Assembly: GCA_020632955.1 (NCBI GenBank)
Contig: JACKEO010000003.1
Span: 1 to 64,000 of the forward strand
Origin: Alphaproteobacteria bacterium
GTDB lineage: Bacteria; Myxococcota_A; UBA796; GCA-2862545
DNA: 64,000 nucleotides
Reading direction: 5' to 3'
Shown one piece after another: positions 35,199-44,154 of this stretch. A model generated the notes under the pieces. It saw only the letters and a list, made by a program, of their open reading frames with translations, searched no databases and was not told the origin of the DNA. The position numbers and the translations under genes are program-made. Position 1 is the first letter of the stretch, and every line of letters begins with the position of its first letter.

Positions 35199-36086
35199 CT
35201 ACGGCTTCCCCTCGTCGCAGAGGGCCTGGGTCTGGTCGTCCCAGGACTTGAGGTTGTTCACGGTGAGGCGGGACACGAGGTCGCCCTCGAAGTCGCCGAA
35301 GGGGGTGTCGAGCTCGCGCCACATGCCGTAGAGGTGGACGATGTCGCCGCCTTCCCACGGCACGTAGATCTCGAGCTGGTAGTCCTGGGCGAAGTCGATG
35401 CCGTCGTTCTCGCGGGCTGCGGGGAAGGGGAGCCAGACGCGGCTCGCGAGGTAGCTGTCGCCGATCCAGCCCGGGCTCTTGCCCTCGGGGAGCGGGAGCC
35501 GCCGGATCTGGCCCTCGGCGAACTCGTTGAACTCGCCGGCGCCCGGGTAGGTGGCCACCATGTCGAAGGTCCAGGCGAGGTCGTCGATCTCGCCGCGCAG
35601 GAAGGCGTCTCCGTCGCCCTTCCAGGTGCGCGCGTAGGTGACGTAGGCGTCGTCGTAGAGCGCGTCCTGATCGCGGTGCACGAGGATGCGCGCGAGCTGG
35701 TCGAGGGCGCAGCGGTAGCGCGTGGCGATGAAGACGGGGCGGGCCTTGGCGGGGTCGGGGCGCTTCCAGCTGCCGTCGTCGTCGGGGGGGGCGTAGAGGT
35801 CGACCACGTCGAGGTGCGCGGCGCCGAAGCGTCGCTGCTCGCCGTCAGGCCAGGCGCCGCGGTCCTTCAGCGCCTCCACGTCGAGCACCTCGGCCATCGC
35901 CTGGGCGAGCGACGCCATCCGCTCGAGGTCGGTGCTCTCGTACTCGAGCCACCAGGCCTCGAGCAGATCGGAGTTGCTGTCGGGGCGGTCGAGGGTGACC
36001 TGCGTGTCGCCCTCCTGCTCCACCGGGCGGCAGGCGCCTGCGCCCACCAGCAAGGCCGCGGTGACAATGCAGACGGGGCCGCGCAC
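35199..36086 (-). CDS. Lipoprotein of unknown function
   Basis: 295 residues from GTG 36086, chosen because it gives a compact signal peptide with lipobox VGAGAC (C19); longer in-frame starts would overlap the M20 gene start and add a basic Pro-rich stretch. The mature sequence has DLLEAWWLEYESTDLERM, a Trp/Tyr-rich middle (FIATRYRCALDQLARIL) and DFAQDYQLEIYVPWEGG. No family recognised. The stop directly abuts repeat copy 1. Confidence 0.7.
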   Translation of the reverse strand: MRGPVCIVTAALLVGAGACRPVEQEGDTQVTLDRPDSNSDLLEAWWLEYESTDLERMASLAQAMAEVLDVEALKDRGAWPDGEQRRFGAAHLDVVDLYAPPDDDGSWKRPDPAKARPVFIATRYRCALDQLARILVHRDQDALYDDAYVTYARTWKGDGDAFLRGEIDDLAWTFDMVATYPGAGEFNEFAEGQIRRLPLPEGKSPGWIGDSYLASRVWLPFPAARENDGIDFAQDYQLEIYVPWEGGDIVHLYGMWRELDTPFGDFEGDLVSRLTVNNLKSWDDQTQALCDEGKP

Positions 36087-36147
36087 CGGCCGGGAGGGCT
36101 GCGTTACGACGGCGTGACGTGCGCGGTGCGGCGAGGGTCGAGGCGAC

Positions 36148-37620
36148 ATGGCGAGCAGGGTCCTGGTGCGATGGGGAGCGGGCGTGGCGGCGGCGGGAGC
36201 GCTCGTGCTGCTGGCGCCGTGCAGCACCCACCGCGTGCCACCCGTGGACCTCTACCCGGAGCGGCAGGCCTGGGCCCAGCAGATCGACTGGTCGGTGGCG
36301 AAGCAGGAGGCCACGTCGGTGCTGTCGGCCTACCTCGCGCTCGACACCTCCAACCCCCCGGGGCGTGAGTCCCTGGGGGCGGCCTACCTGGCCAGCATCC
36401 TGGCGTCGGAGGGCATCGAGGCCTCCACACACGAGTTCGCGCCGGGGCGAAGCAACCTCGTGGCGCGCCTGCGGTCGGAGCACCCCGAGGAGGCGCCGCT
36501 CTGCCTCATGTCCCACATCGACGTGGTGACGGCCGAGACGGAGCACTGGTCGCAGGACCCCTTCCGCGGCACCGTGGACGACGAGGGCTACATCTGGGGG
36601 CGCGGGGCCCTCGACATGAAGGGCACCGGCGTGGTGGAGCTGCTCACGCTGGTGTGGCTGAAGCGGCTCGGGGTGCCGCTGCGGCGCGACGTGGTGCTGC
36701 TCGCCGTGGGCGACGAGGAGGTCGACAACCTCGGCGTGCGCTTCCTCGCCGACCACCACTGGGACGACATCGGCTGCAGCCACGTGCTGAACGAGGGCGG
36801 CGTGGGCGTGGAGGGCGCCCTGGTGGACGGCCTCACCACCTTCGCCGTCGCCTTCACCGAGAAGGGATCCTTCTGGCTGCGCATGCACGTGGACGGCCCG
36901 CCGGGTCACGGGTCCACCCCCATGCCCGACAGCGCGCCCGCCAAGCTGGTGCAGGCGCTCGACCGCATCCGCGCCCGCAAGCCGAAGCCCACCTTCCACC
37001 CGGAGGTCTACACGTTGCTCGGCGCCATCGGCGAGCGGGCCGGCGGGCTCACGGGGGCCGTGCTGCGCAGCCCCACGCTGGTGCGGTCCCTGGCCGTCGG
37101 GCGCCTGATGGACAACCCCGTCAGCCGCGCCCTCATCACGAACACCATCAACATCACGGGCTTCGGCGGCGCCGAGGAGCCCAACGTCATCCCGAGCCGC
37201 GTCTGGGCCCAGCTCGACATCCGCATGCTCCCCGGCACCACCAGCGCCGACATGATGGCCGAGCTGCACGAGCTCACCGACGGCATCGACGGCGTGTCCT
37301 TCGAGGTGCTGCAGGACCTGCCGGCGGTGGAGTCCCCCACCGACGACGCCGTCTACCAGACCCTCGTGCGCCGGGTGCAGCTCGAGTGGCCGGACGCCGC
37401 GGTGGGTCCCCTCATCATGCCGGGCACCACCGACAGCCAGATCCTGCGCCCCCTCGGCGTGCACGCCTACGGCCTCACCCACTTCCTGCTCACCCCCGAC
37501 GAGCTGCGCACGATGCACGGCCACGACGAGCGCATCCACGTCGACACCCTCGCCACGGGCCTCCGCGTGGTCCTCCAGGTGGTGCTGGACCTCGCCGCGC
37601 ACGACAAGCCGGGGGGGTGA
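36148..37620 (+). CDS. M20-family metallopeptidase, membrane-anchored
   Basis: 490 residues. An N-terminal hydrophobic segment (12-25, ending LLAPC) gives a signal anchor or lipoprotein signal. Metal ligands and catalytic residues of the M20 family (carboxypeptidase S/ArgE/DapE) are present: H123-x-D125 (MSHIDVV), D156 (GRGALDMKG), E190-E191 (GDEEVDNLG), and a late HGHDERI His. The dimerisation domain lies at about 225-360 (HVDGPPGHGSTPMPD). Length fits carboxypeptidase S-type enzymes. It likely removes amino acids from peptides or N-acyl compounds in the periplasm. GAGG precedes the ATG. Confidence 0.9.
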   Translation: MASRVLVRWGAGVAAAGALVLLAPCSTHRVPPVDLYPERQAWAQQIDWSVAKQEATSVLSAYLALDTSNPPGRESLGAAYLASILASEGIEASTHEFAPGRSNLVARLRSEHPEEAPLCLMSHIDVVTAETEHWSQDPFRGTVDDEGYIWGRGALDMKGTGVVELLTLVWLKRLGVPLRRDVVLLAVGDEEVDNLGVRFLADHHWDDIGCSHVLNEGGVGVEGALVDGLTTFAVAFTEKGSFWLRMHVDGPPGHGSTPMPDSAPAKLVQALDRIRARKPKPTFHPEVYTLLGAIGERAGGLTGAVLRSPTLVRSLAVGRLMDNPVSRALITNTINITGFGGAEEPNVIPSRVWAQLDIRMLPGTTSADMMAELHELTDGIDGVSFEVLQDLPAVESPTDDAVYQTLVRRVQLEWPDAAVGPLIMPGTTDSQILRPLGVHAYGLTHFLLTPDELRTMHGHDERIHVDTLATGLRVVLQVVLDLAAHDKPGG

Positions 37621-37643
37621 CGTGGGTGTGGTGGCGGGATCGC

Positions 37644-37883
37644 CAGCCGCCACAGAGGCACAGAGAGCGCAGAGGGGTGCACAGAGCCTGCGCCCCTGCG
37701 GGAGCCGCCTGCCTCTGTGACTCCCCGAGCGGCGGGGCAACCCGCCGCCCAGCCCGACCACGCCCCGCCCGGGCGCCCCCTCCACGACCCAGGCACCGCG
37801 GAACCCACCCGACGAGGCACAGAGGCCCATCCCCGCCGCCCTCTGTGCCGGCCTCTGCGCCCTCTGTGCCTCTGTGGCGGCTG
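37644..37883. repeat. Long palindromic intergenic repeat, copy 2
   Basis: 240 bp with terminal inverted repeats of about 32 nt (one mismatch). Complementarity continues outward through a further GGCGGGATCG-type stretch on both sides, so the full arms approach 45 nt. The core is shared with copy 1, including GGCGGGGCAACCCGCC near 37733 and GGCACCGCGGAACCC near 37793. It again lies exactly between convergent genes (M20 peptidase and an alpha/beta hydrolase lipoprotein). Internal frames are not coding. Confidence 0.8.
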
Positions 37884-37901
37884 CCGATCCCGCCCCCAGG
37901 A

Positions 37902-39851
37902 TCACTCGGGATCACAGACCCCGTCGCAGGTCCTCACCACCTTGCCGGTCTCGAGGAAGAGGCCCATCTGCTCGCGGTAGTCGCTGCGCAGGCGGACGTG
38001 GTCGTGGACCTTGTTCTCGAGAGGCGGGACGTTGCCCTCGGGGAGGGGGCCTGCGCCCTCGTCGTAGATCTCGAAGCCGATGCCGCCCGGGGCGCCGTCG
38101 GGGCGGGGGGCCGAGACGGGGTCGAGGCCCCAGACATCGGCCACCGAGGGCTGGATGAGGGGGAAGCCCGCCGCACCCGCCACCCAGCGCGAGACCAGGT
38201 TCGAGACCTGCGTGTCGCGGACGGCCTCCACGAGGAGGAGCTCGGCCTCCGGGGCGCGGCCGGGGAGGCGGTCGTCCACGAGGTGCTGGATGTAGTTGAG
38301 GCTGTCGACGGGGTCGAAGACCTGCTGGAGCATGCTCACGGCGAGCTGCAGCTCGCGGCTGTCGGCGTACTTGCCGCTGAGGGCGCCGCCGAGGGTGCTC
38401 CACTGGGCGGCGCGCTGGAGCATGTGCGACCAGCCCCCGCCGGCCACCACGAGGCCGCCGCGGTCGAGCACGGGGGACGTGGTCATGAGCACCAGGCCCT
38501 GCGTGCCCCCGTTCGAGATGCCCATGTACGGGACGTTCGTGCCGTCGAGGGGCTTGACCTTGCCCGCGTCGAGGTCGAGCTCCAGCTCGGCGGCCAGGTG
38601 GTCGGTGAGCGCGCGGTGCAGCACGGTGAAGGAGACGTGGGACTGGAGCTGCTGGGCGACGATGGTGTCGAGGCGGTCGAGCTGACCCCCGAGCACGGCG
38701 GCGCTCTCGAGCAGGTCCTCCTCGGCGAAGCCGAGGAACTTCGTGGTGACGGCGGCCATCTGCCACTGCTCGAGTCCGCCGAAGAGGTTGCCCCAGGTGG
38801 ACTCCTCGATGGCGCTGAAGAAGCCGTGCCCGAAGAGCACCACCGGGCGGGGTCCGGTCAGGGAGCGCGGCACGGTGATCAGGAAGGGCACGTCGCGCGT
38901 GCCCTGCGCCACGGGCATGCCGGCGTCGTCGCGGCGCAGGCGCTTGTCGGCGTCGAGGAAGTCGGGCACCGTGAGGGTGCCGTACACGAGCTGGCAGTCG
39001 GGTGCGCAGGAGGCCAGCTCGCCGTTCGACCGCGACGCGTCGACCATGGTGGGCGCCTCGAGCACGTAGGCGTCGGACGGCGCCTGCGCGGCCGCGTCCT
39101 GCATCGCGAGCGTGGGCTCGAGCACGCTGCCCTCGGACTTCGTCGTGAAGGTCCACGCCTGCGCCACGTCGTCGGGGGACATCCCCACCTTGCGCAGGGC
39201 CTCGCGCACGAGCTCGAAGCGGGGCTGCCACGACCGCATCGCGCGGTCGTCCCCGGGGTCGTCGGCCAGCAGCGCGACGGTGGCCTCGGAGCGGGGGATC
39301 GGCGCGCCGGCCACCGTCTGCAGGGCCGTGGTGATCAGCACCACCCAGGTGGTGTCGGCGTCCAGCGGGCGGTGCGGGCGCAGGAGCAGCGAGGCCTGCT
39401 CCGGGTCGTCCGCGGTGGCGTCCACCTCGGCCAGCAGGGGCCAGGGACGGAAGTCGCCGGCGCGCAGCAGCAGCACCGGGCTGCCGATCTGGGTGGTGGC
39501 CCCCCAGTCGTCGGGATCAGGCAGGCTGGCCGGGTCCACCCCGCCGGGCACGGCGGTGACGATGGGCGGCACGCGGGTGAAGCCGTCGTCGGCCGCGAAC
39601 ATCGCCGCCGTGAGCGCCTCGGGGAGCAGGTCCTCGGGCAGGGAGATGCGGCGGCCGGTGCGCGTGGTGGCGTCGTCCACCAGGTACTGGTCGGACGGCC
39701 AGGGCAGCAGCGCGATCTCGGGCACGATCGGGTTGGCGAGGTCGTCGGCCACCGGGGGGGACGTGTCGGTGTCGACGTCGGTGTCGAGCGTGTCCTTGCT
39801 GCCGCTGGGGGTGCACGCCGCGAGCGCGACGAGCAGGACGGTGTGGCGCAT
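37902..39851 (-). CDS. Large alpha/beta-hydrolase-like lipoprotein
   Basis: 649 residues. Lipobox LVALAAC (C13) followed by an Asp/Thr linker (DTDVDTDT). An N-terminal domain (about 40-280) precedes an alpha/beta-hydrolase core with PVVLFGHGFFS (oxyanion-type HG) and nucleophile-elbow-like GISNGGTQG; later VVAGGGWSHM and ELLLVEAVRDTQV fit the acid/His regions. This is the architecture of large Myxococcota lipase/esterase-like surface lipoproteins; the substrate is unknown. TAGGCT (39880-39875) lies about 24 nt upstream of the ATG and may be the -10. Confidence 0.8.
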   Translation of the reverse strand: MRHTVLLVALAACTPSGSKDTLDTDVDTDTSPPVADDLANPIVPEIALLPWPSDQYLVDDATTRTGRRISLPEDLLPEALTAAMFAADDGFTRVPPIVTAVPGGVDPASLPDPDDWGATTQIGSPVLLLRAGDFRPWPLLAEVDATADDPEQASLLLRPHRPLDADTTWVVLITTALQTVAGAPIPRSEATVALLADDPGDDRAMRSWQPRFELVREALRKVGMSPDDVAQAWTFTTKSEGSVLEPTLAMQDAAAQAPSDAYVLEAPTMVDASRSNGELASCAPDCQLVYGTLTVPDFLDADKRLRRDDAGMPVAQGTRDVPFLITVPRSLTGPRPVVLFGHGFFSAIEESTWGNLFGGLEQWQMAAVTTKFLGFAEEDLLESAAVLGGQLDRLDTIVAQQLQSHVSFTVLHRALTDHLAAELELDLDAGKVKPLDGTNVPYMGISNGGTQGLVLMTTSPVLDRGGLVVAGGGWSHMLQRAAQWSTLGGALSGKYADSRELQLAVSMLQQVFDPVDSLNYIQHLVDDRLPGRAPEAELLLVEAVRDTQVSNLVSRWVAGAAGFPLIQPSVADVWGLDPVSAPRPDGAPGGIGFEIYDEGAGPLPEGNVPPLENKVHDHVRLRSDYREQMGLFLETGKVVRTCDGVCDPE

Positions 39852-39874
39852 CCTGGGCTCCTCGGAGGGCGGCC

Positions 39875-39880
39875 AGCCTA
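39875..39880 (-). promoter_or_regulatory. Candidate -10 element
   Basis: TAGGCT on the minus strand, 24 nt upstream of the hydrolase lipoprotein start; identical to the -10 candidate at 12241. No clear -35. Confidence 0.25.
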
Positions 39881-39932
39881 CCCGGCCCCAGCCCGCCCCA
39901 CCACGCCCGCGCGGACCAGACCCAGAAAGCAG

Positions 39933-39964
39933 CACGGGGAGCAGGTGGTGACCTGCTCCCCGTG
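39933..39964 (-). terminator. Intrinsic terminator of tRNA-Leu
   Basis: Perfect 14-bp stem (39933-39946 with 39951-39964) and 4-nt loop, starting 2 nt downstream of the tRNA 3' end on the minus strand and followed by the pyrimidine-rich CTGCTTTCT. The clearest intrinsic terminator in the window. Confidence 0.8.
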
Positions 39965-39966
39965 GA

Positions 39967-40050
<84 letters not shown>

Positions 40051-40160
40051 TCTGGGTCCCGCCTATCTGCCCCGTTGGCGGAGCAGGTGCAAGGGTGCGT
40101 GCGCACGTGCTGGTCCGTGGCCGGGGGCGTCCCCGGGGGGCGGTGACCCCGGCGGCGAGG

Positions 40161-41156
40161 TCACTCCAGCCGGGGCACCAGCGCGCGCGCGAGCCCGTCC
40201 GCCACCCTCGCGTGCCCCTCGCCGTTGAGGTGGCAGCAGGTGTCGAGCCGGACGTCCTCGACGCGGGCGTCCGTGAGCAGCTCGTCGAGGAAGAGGTAGG
40301 GGATCGCCTGCGCCTCCGCTGCGCGCTGGAGGCGGCGTCGCCAGTCCCCGTCCTGGCCCGCGGGCACGACGCGCGCGCGCTCGGCCTGTCGTGCGCTGCG
40401 CGTCTCGTCCAGTGGCCTCGCCAGCGGCGCGGCCTCGAGGAACACCAGGTCCACGCCGGCTGCCGCCGCCCACCCGATGGCCTCGAGGTAGGCGGTCTCG
40501 CCCGGGCGTGACGGCGTGGGGAGGGCGGGCGCGCGGGCCAGCGTGGCGTACTCCCAGGCGCGGGACCTCGGGAAGGCCCAGCGGTGGAGGGCCCACGGAA
40601 CCGGCAGCGGGGGCACGGGGAGGCCCGTGGCGTCGGCGTGCACGGCCTCGGTGTCGTACAGGGCGGGCCCGAGGCGGACGTAGCGACGGTCGGCCTTCCA
40701 CACGAGGAGCACGAGCAGGTCGAGCGGGACCTCGGCGTGCGTGGCCCGGGCCAGGGCCAGCTGCTGCTCGGGCACGAAGGCGGGCTGGGACCCGTCGAGC
40801 ACGCAGGTCGTGGAGAGCCCGGATGCGACCAGCCGGGCCTGCAGCAGCGGGGCCACGCGGTGCGGGTGGCTCGCCTCGTCGATGGCGTAGAGCACCGAGT
40901 CTCCGGCCAGGTACACCCGTGGGCCCCCCGCGCCGGCGCAGTCGAGGTGGCGGACGGGACCCTCCTCGCCCACCTCCCACCACACGGGCACCCCGAGCGC
41001 GTCGGTGAAGGCGAGCCGCGTGTCGTCGGGGCGCACGATCTGCAGGCGTGGCGCGGGCCGGAGCGTGCGCACCAGGGCCTCGACGAGGCCTGCGGTGCCG
41101 ACGAGCCACACCGCCAGGACGAGGGCTGCGCGTGCGGGGGACCTGCGGGCGTCCAC
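40161..41156 (-). CDS. Membrane-anchored SGNH/GDSL-like protein
   Basis: 331 residues from GTG 41156. N-terminal membrane helix (about 10-30), then an SGNH-like fold: block I VYLAGDSVLYA (Ser in GDS) and the C-terminal block DTCCHLNGEGH with the expected Asp/His. Similar proteins are O-acetyl-esterases or AlgX/AlgJ/DHHW-like polysaccharide acetylation factors; which one is uncertain. It begins 5 nt after the stop of a large lipoprotein gene and probably depends on it for translation. Confidence 0.78.
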   Translation of the reverse strand: MDARRSPARAALVLAVWLVGTAGLVEALVRTLRPAPRLQIVRPDDTRLAFTDALGVPVWWEVGEEGPVRHLDCAGAGGPRVYLAGDSVLYAIDEASHPHRVAPLLQARLVASGLSTTCVLDGSQPAFVPEQQLALARATHAEVPLDLLVLLVWKADRRYVRLGPALYDTEAVHADATGLPVPPLPVPWALHRWAFPRSRAWEYATLARAPALPTPSRPGETAYLEAIGWAAAAGVDLVFLEAAPLARPLDETRSARQAERARVVPAGQDGDWRRRLQRAAEAQAIPYLFLDELLTDARVEDVRLDTCCHLNGEGHARVADGLARALVPRLE

Positions 41157-41161
41157 CGGGA

Positions 41162-43339
41162 TCAGGGGTCGCAGACCGGGCGGAGCGCGATCGACACCTG
41201 GGCCATGCGCCCGGTCCACTCCGCCACCCATTCGTTCCACTGTTCGAGCGTGGACGGGTCCCCGTCACGGATCCAGTCGCTGTCCATCCGGGAGACCACG
41301 AAGAGGCGCTCCTCGTCGGCGAGGGGGGGCGTCTGGTCGTAGCCGGGCACCTCCTGCTCGGCCTCGGCGCGGGTGTAGTAGGACTGGCCGGCCTTGCCCT
41401 TGATGAAGGGGGCGATCTCCCAGCCGGGCTGGAAGTTCCCGGAGCCCGTGGACCCCTCGGCCACCACGTAGCGGGTGGCGCCCGGCACCACCGCGAAGCG
41501 CAGCAGCAGGGAGGCCGCCCGGTGGTGGCAGGGGCCGTGGGCGCAGTTCTCCGAGATCGAGGTCTGCGTGAAGGCGGTGTGCTTCACCGTGGGGACGGGC
41601 TCGGGATCGCAGGTGTCGGTGACCTCGACGCGCGCGGTGGCGTCGCCCAGGAAGACGCGGTCGGACAGGCGGATGTCGTACACCTCCACCTCGACGACGT
41701 CGGCGCCCTCCTCCTCGCCGGCCTCGTAGTCGATCCAGCCCTGGCTGGACGTGATGGTGTCGCCGTCGTGCAGATCGTTCGCGAGGCTGCCGGCGGTGGC
41801 CGTGGTGGAGAAGCGGTACTCCAGCGCGGCGTCGTCGGGCGCGTCGAGCACGTTCACCTCGAGGCGAACGGTGTCGCCGGGGGAGACCGTGGCGGACCGC
41901 GGCGCGAACCGCACCGTGCTCTCGGTGACGTCCACGGTCCACACGTCCGCCTGGTTCGAGCCCGCCAGCGAGCGGGCCAGGAAGGTGGCGTCGCCCGTGG
42001 TCAGGAAGGCGTCCACGGCACCCGTGACGTTGGCGAAGCCGGTCGCGAGCGCGCCGGCGCGCCGGGTGCCCGCCGTGGCTGCGTCGGTGGTGTAGTCGTA
42101 GAAGCGCTCGGCGAGGATCGCGAACAGGCCGTCGCGCACCGTGGGGCTCGTGGCCAGGGCGTTCCAGACGGTGCCCAGCGCCCCCACCGCGTCGCCACCG
42201 GCCACCTGGGGGCCCACGGTGGGAAGCTGGCTGCCGATCAGGCGGACCAGGTCCTGGGTGATGGCCTCGGCGAGGGCGGTGTCCGTGCGGTCGTTGAGGG
42301 AGGCGCTGGGCACCACCACCTGCAGGATCAGGGGCAGCACGTACTCCCGTGCGATGAAGGCCACGCTCGCGTCGAGCTGGCGGGTCTGCTGCGCGGGCGT
42401 GAGATCGGGCAGCGCGCCCGCCGAGAAGCCCGGGCCCACGACGGCCACCCGGTAGCGGGTCTTGCGGGCGTCCGGCACCGGGTCCAGCTGGAACGGCCCG
42501 TGGGTGCGCGGCACGTAGGCCACGTCCTCGCTGCCCTGCACGCCCCCCGGCTGGACCGCGGCGGCCATGAGCTGTGCCACGGCGTCGAGGCCGCCCGTGA
42601 GCGCCTGCACGGAGCGCAGCTCCACGTCGGCCACCGCGAGCGGAGCTGCCGTCTCCTCGCCGCGCTCGTCGAAGGTGGAGACGCGGTCGATGAAGATCGC
42701 GCCCCCGCGTCGGAAGGTGTTCACCACGGAGACCTGGTTGACGCCGGCGTCCTGGGTGACCGTGAGCCCGCTCTGCGGCCCGCCCGGGTCGACGAGGACC
42801 GCGTTGCGCTGGGCTTCGGGGTCCTCCGAGGGCTTCTCGGTGAGCATCGCCCACGCCGCCACCGAGAGGGCCGAGGCCACGCCGGGCAGGCGTGCGCTGT
42901 AGGCCGCGGACCCACCCTCCACCAAGGCCAGATCGAGGGCTTCTGCCACGGGATCGAGGCGGTCGTCGGCCGCGAGCAGGGCGTGGAGCGTGGGTGAGGC
43001 CTCCAGCCCCGCACCCGGGCCTCCGACGGCCAGCCACCCGAGCGCCTCGGCCGTGAGCCGGGCGTCGAGGTCGGGGCGGTCCGGCGAGATCCAGCCCATG
43101 CGCACGGGGATCTGGTCGGCGTCGACCGCCAGGGCGAGCATCGGGCCCTCGGTGCGCACGTGCAGGCGGAAGCAGCCGTCCACCACCGGCACGCCCTCCA
43201 GCGCGTTCACCACCTCGGCCGCCTGCACGTCGCCGGGAAGCACCACGCAGCCCTCGACGACCTCGAGGTCGACGCCCTCGGGAAGCGAGGGTGCCGCGCA
43301 CGCGCCGAGCAGGAGCGGAACCAGTCTTCGTCCGGCCAT
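41162..43339 (-). CDS. Large lipoprotein with Ig-like domain, unknown function
   Basis: 725 residues. Lipobox LLLGAC (C14). The first 450 residues have no family I recognise but contain DDRLDPVAEALDLALVEGG-type helices and a serine-rich central part. A PKD/Ig-like domain lies near 480-590 (ATVSPGDTVRLEVNVLDAPD, DVVEVEVYDIRLSDR). The C-terminal region has clustered Cys/His (NCAHGPCHHRAAS), possibly metal-binding. Followed after 5 nt by the SGNH gene. Upstream, a TATCCT -10 candidate lies at 43370-43365. Confidence 0.75.
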   Translation of the reverse strand: MAGRRLVPLLLGACAAPSLPEGVDLEVVEGCVVLPGDVQAAEVVNALEGVPVVDGCFRLHVRTEGPMLALAVDADQIPVRMGWISPDRPDLDARLTAEALGWLAVGGPGAGLEASPTLHALLAADDRLDPVAEALDLALVEGGSAAYSARLPGVASALSVAAWAMLTEKPSEDPEAQRNAVLVDPGGPQSGLTVTQDAGVNQVSVVNTFRRGGAIFIDRVSTFDERGEETAAPLAVADVELRSVQALTGGLDAVAQLMAAAVQPGGVQGSEDVAYVPRTHGPFQLDPVPDARKTRYRVAVVGPGFSAGALPDLTPAQQTRQLDASVAFIAREYVLPLILQVVVPSASLNDRTDTALAEAITQDLVRLIGSQLPTVGPQVAGGDAVGALGTVWNALATSPTVRDGLFAILAERFYDYTTDAATAGTRRAGALATGFANVTGAVDAFLTTGDATFLARSLAGSNQADVWTVDVTESTVRFAPRSATVSPGDTVRLEVNVLDAPDDAALEYRFSTTATAGSLANDLHDGDTITSSQGWIDYEAGEEEGADVVEVEVYDIRLSDRVFLGDATARVEVTDTCDPEPVPTVKHTAFTQTSISENCAHGPCHHRAASLLLRFAVVPGATRYVVAEGSTGSGNFQPGWEIAPFIKGKAGQSYYTRAEAEQEVPGYDQTPPLADEERLFVVSRMDSDWIRDGDPSTLEQWNEWVAEWTGRMAQVSIALRPVCDP

Positions 43340-43364
43340 CCATCCCCCGGTGGCCTGTCCTGGG

Positions 43365-43370
43365 AGGATA
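43365..43370 (-). promoter_or_regulatory. Candidate -10 element
   Basis: TATCCT on the minus strand 26 nt upstream of the lipoprotein start, identical to the -10s of the genes starting at 1116 and 15832. No recognisable -35 at 17 nt. Confidence 0.3.
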
Positions 43371-43537
43371 CCACGGAGCCGGGGCGGCTCTGCGTCGCGA
43401 CGGCGTGCATCCCCGCTCCGGCGGAAGGGATCGTGCGTGACGCGTCGGGTCGCAGGACGACCGCCGCCCGTGGTCTTCGTCGAGCGGTTGGCCGATGGGT
43501 CCTCTACGCTGGGGATGGACCAGATCCAGGGGGCCCC

Positions 43538-44098
43538 ATGCTGACCGTGCTCACCGTGTTCCTGCTCCAGGCGGCCGCTGCCGCGGACTGTCTCCCCACC
43601 GATCCGGACGCCGACGCCGATGGCGTGCCGGACGCCTGCGACACCTGCCCTGACGTGCCGGATCCGTACCAGCTGGACGCCGACAAGGACGGCCTGGGCG
43701 ACGACTGCGACAACTGCCCGCTCCTCTGCAACTCGGGGCCGTCGCTGGGCGTGTGTCCCGAGGTGGACCAGCGCAACGGGGACGGCGACAGGATCGGCGA
43801 CGTCTGCGACAACTGCCCGGAGGTCGCCAACGACTTCCAGGAGGATCGCGACGCCGACGGGGTGGGCGATGCCTGCGACCGCTGCCCGGACGTGCCGGAC
43901 CCTGGGCAGGAGGACGCGGATGGCGACGGGGTGGGCGATGCCTGCCAGGGCGTCGACACCGCGGCGGAGGGCGACAGCGACAGCGACACCGGCAGCGCCG
44001 GCGGGGGCGGCGGCTGTGCCGTGGGCGGGGGCACTCCCTTCGGCGCTGCGGCCGTCGTCGCCTGGCTCGCGCTCGCGGGCCGACGCCGGCCGCGCTGA
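43538..44098 (+). CDS. Short thrombospondin type-3 repeat protein with MYXO-CTERM-like tail
   Basis: 186 residues. Signal peptide to about residue 16 (AAAADC), then four CDxC TSP3 calcium-binding units at about 17-130, an Asp/Ser linker (GDSDSDTGSAG), and a Gly-Cys / hydrophobic / Arg tail (GCAVGG ... AGRRRPR) of the MYXO-CTERM kind. Much shorter than the two TSP3 proteins at the start of the window and without their GATase-like domain. Probably a small calcium-binding surface protein. Confidence 0.83.
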   Translation: MLTVLTVFLLQAAAAADCLPTDPDADADGVPDACDTCPDVPDPYQLDADKDGLGDDCDNCPLLCNSGPSLGVCPEVDQRNGDGDRIGDVCDNCPEVANDFQEDRDADGVGDACDRCPDVPDPGQEDADGDGVGDACQGVDTAAEGDSDSDTGSAGGGGGCAVGGGTPFGAAAVVAWLALAGRRRPR

Positions 44099-44154
44099 CG
44101 CGCCCTCCCTGCACCGAGCGGCTATCCGACCTCGGCGAGCGCCATGGAGGGGGC

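Noticed and set aside
34900..37950. A complete insertion sequence or integron between the two palindromes
   Set aside because: The genes between the copies are an unknown lipoprotein and an M20 peptidase; no transposase or integrase motif is seen, and no target duplications are obvious.
43340..43537. A promoter for the short TSP3 gene (TACGCT near 43504)
   Set aside because: The hexamer is a fair -10, but no -35 is found at a usable distance, so it was not listed.
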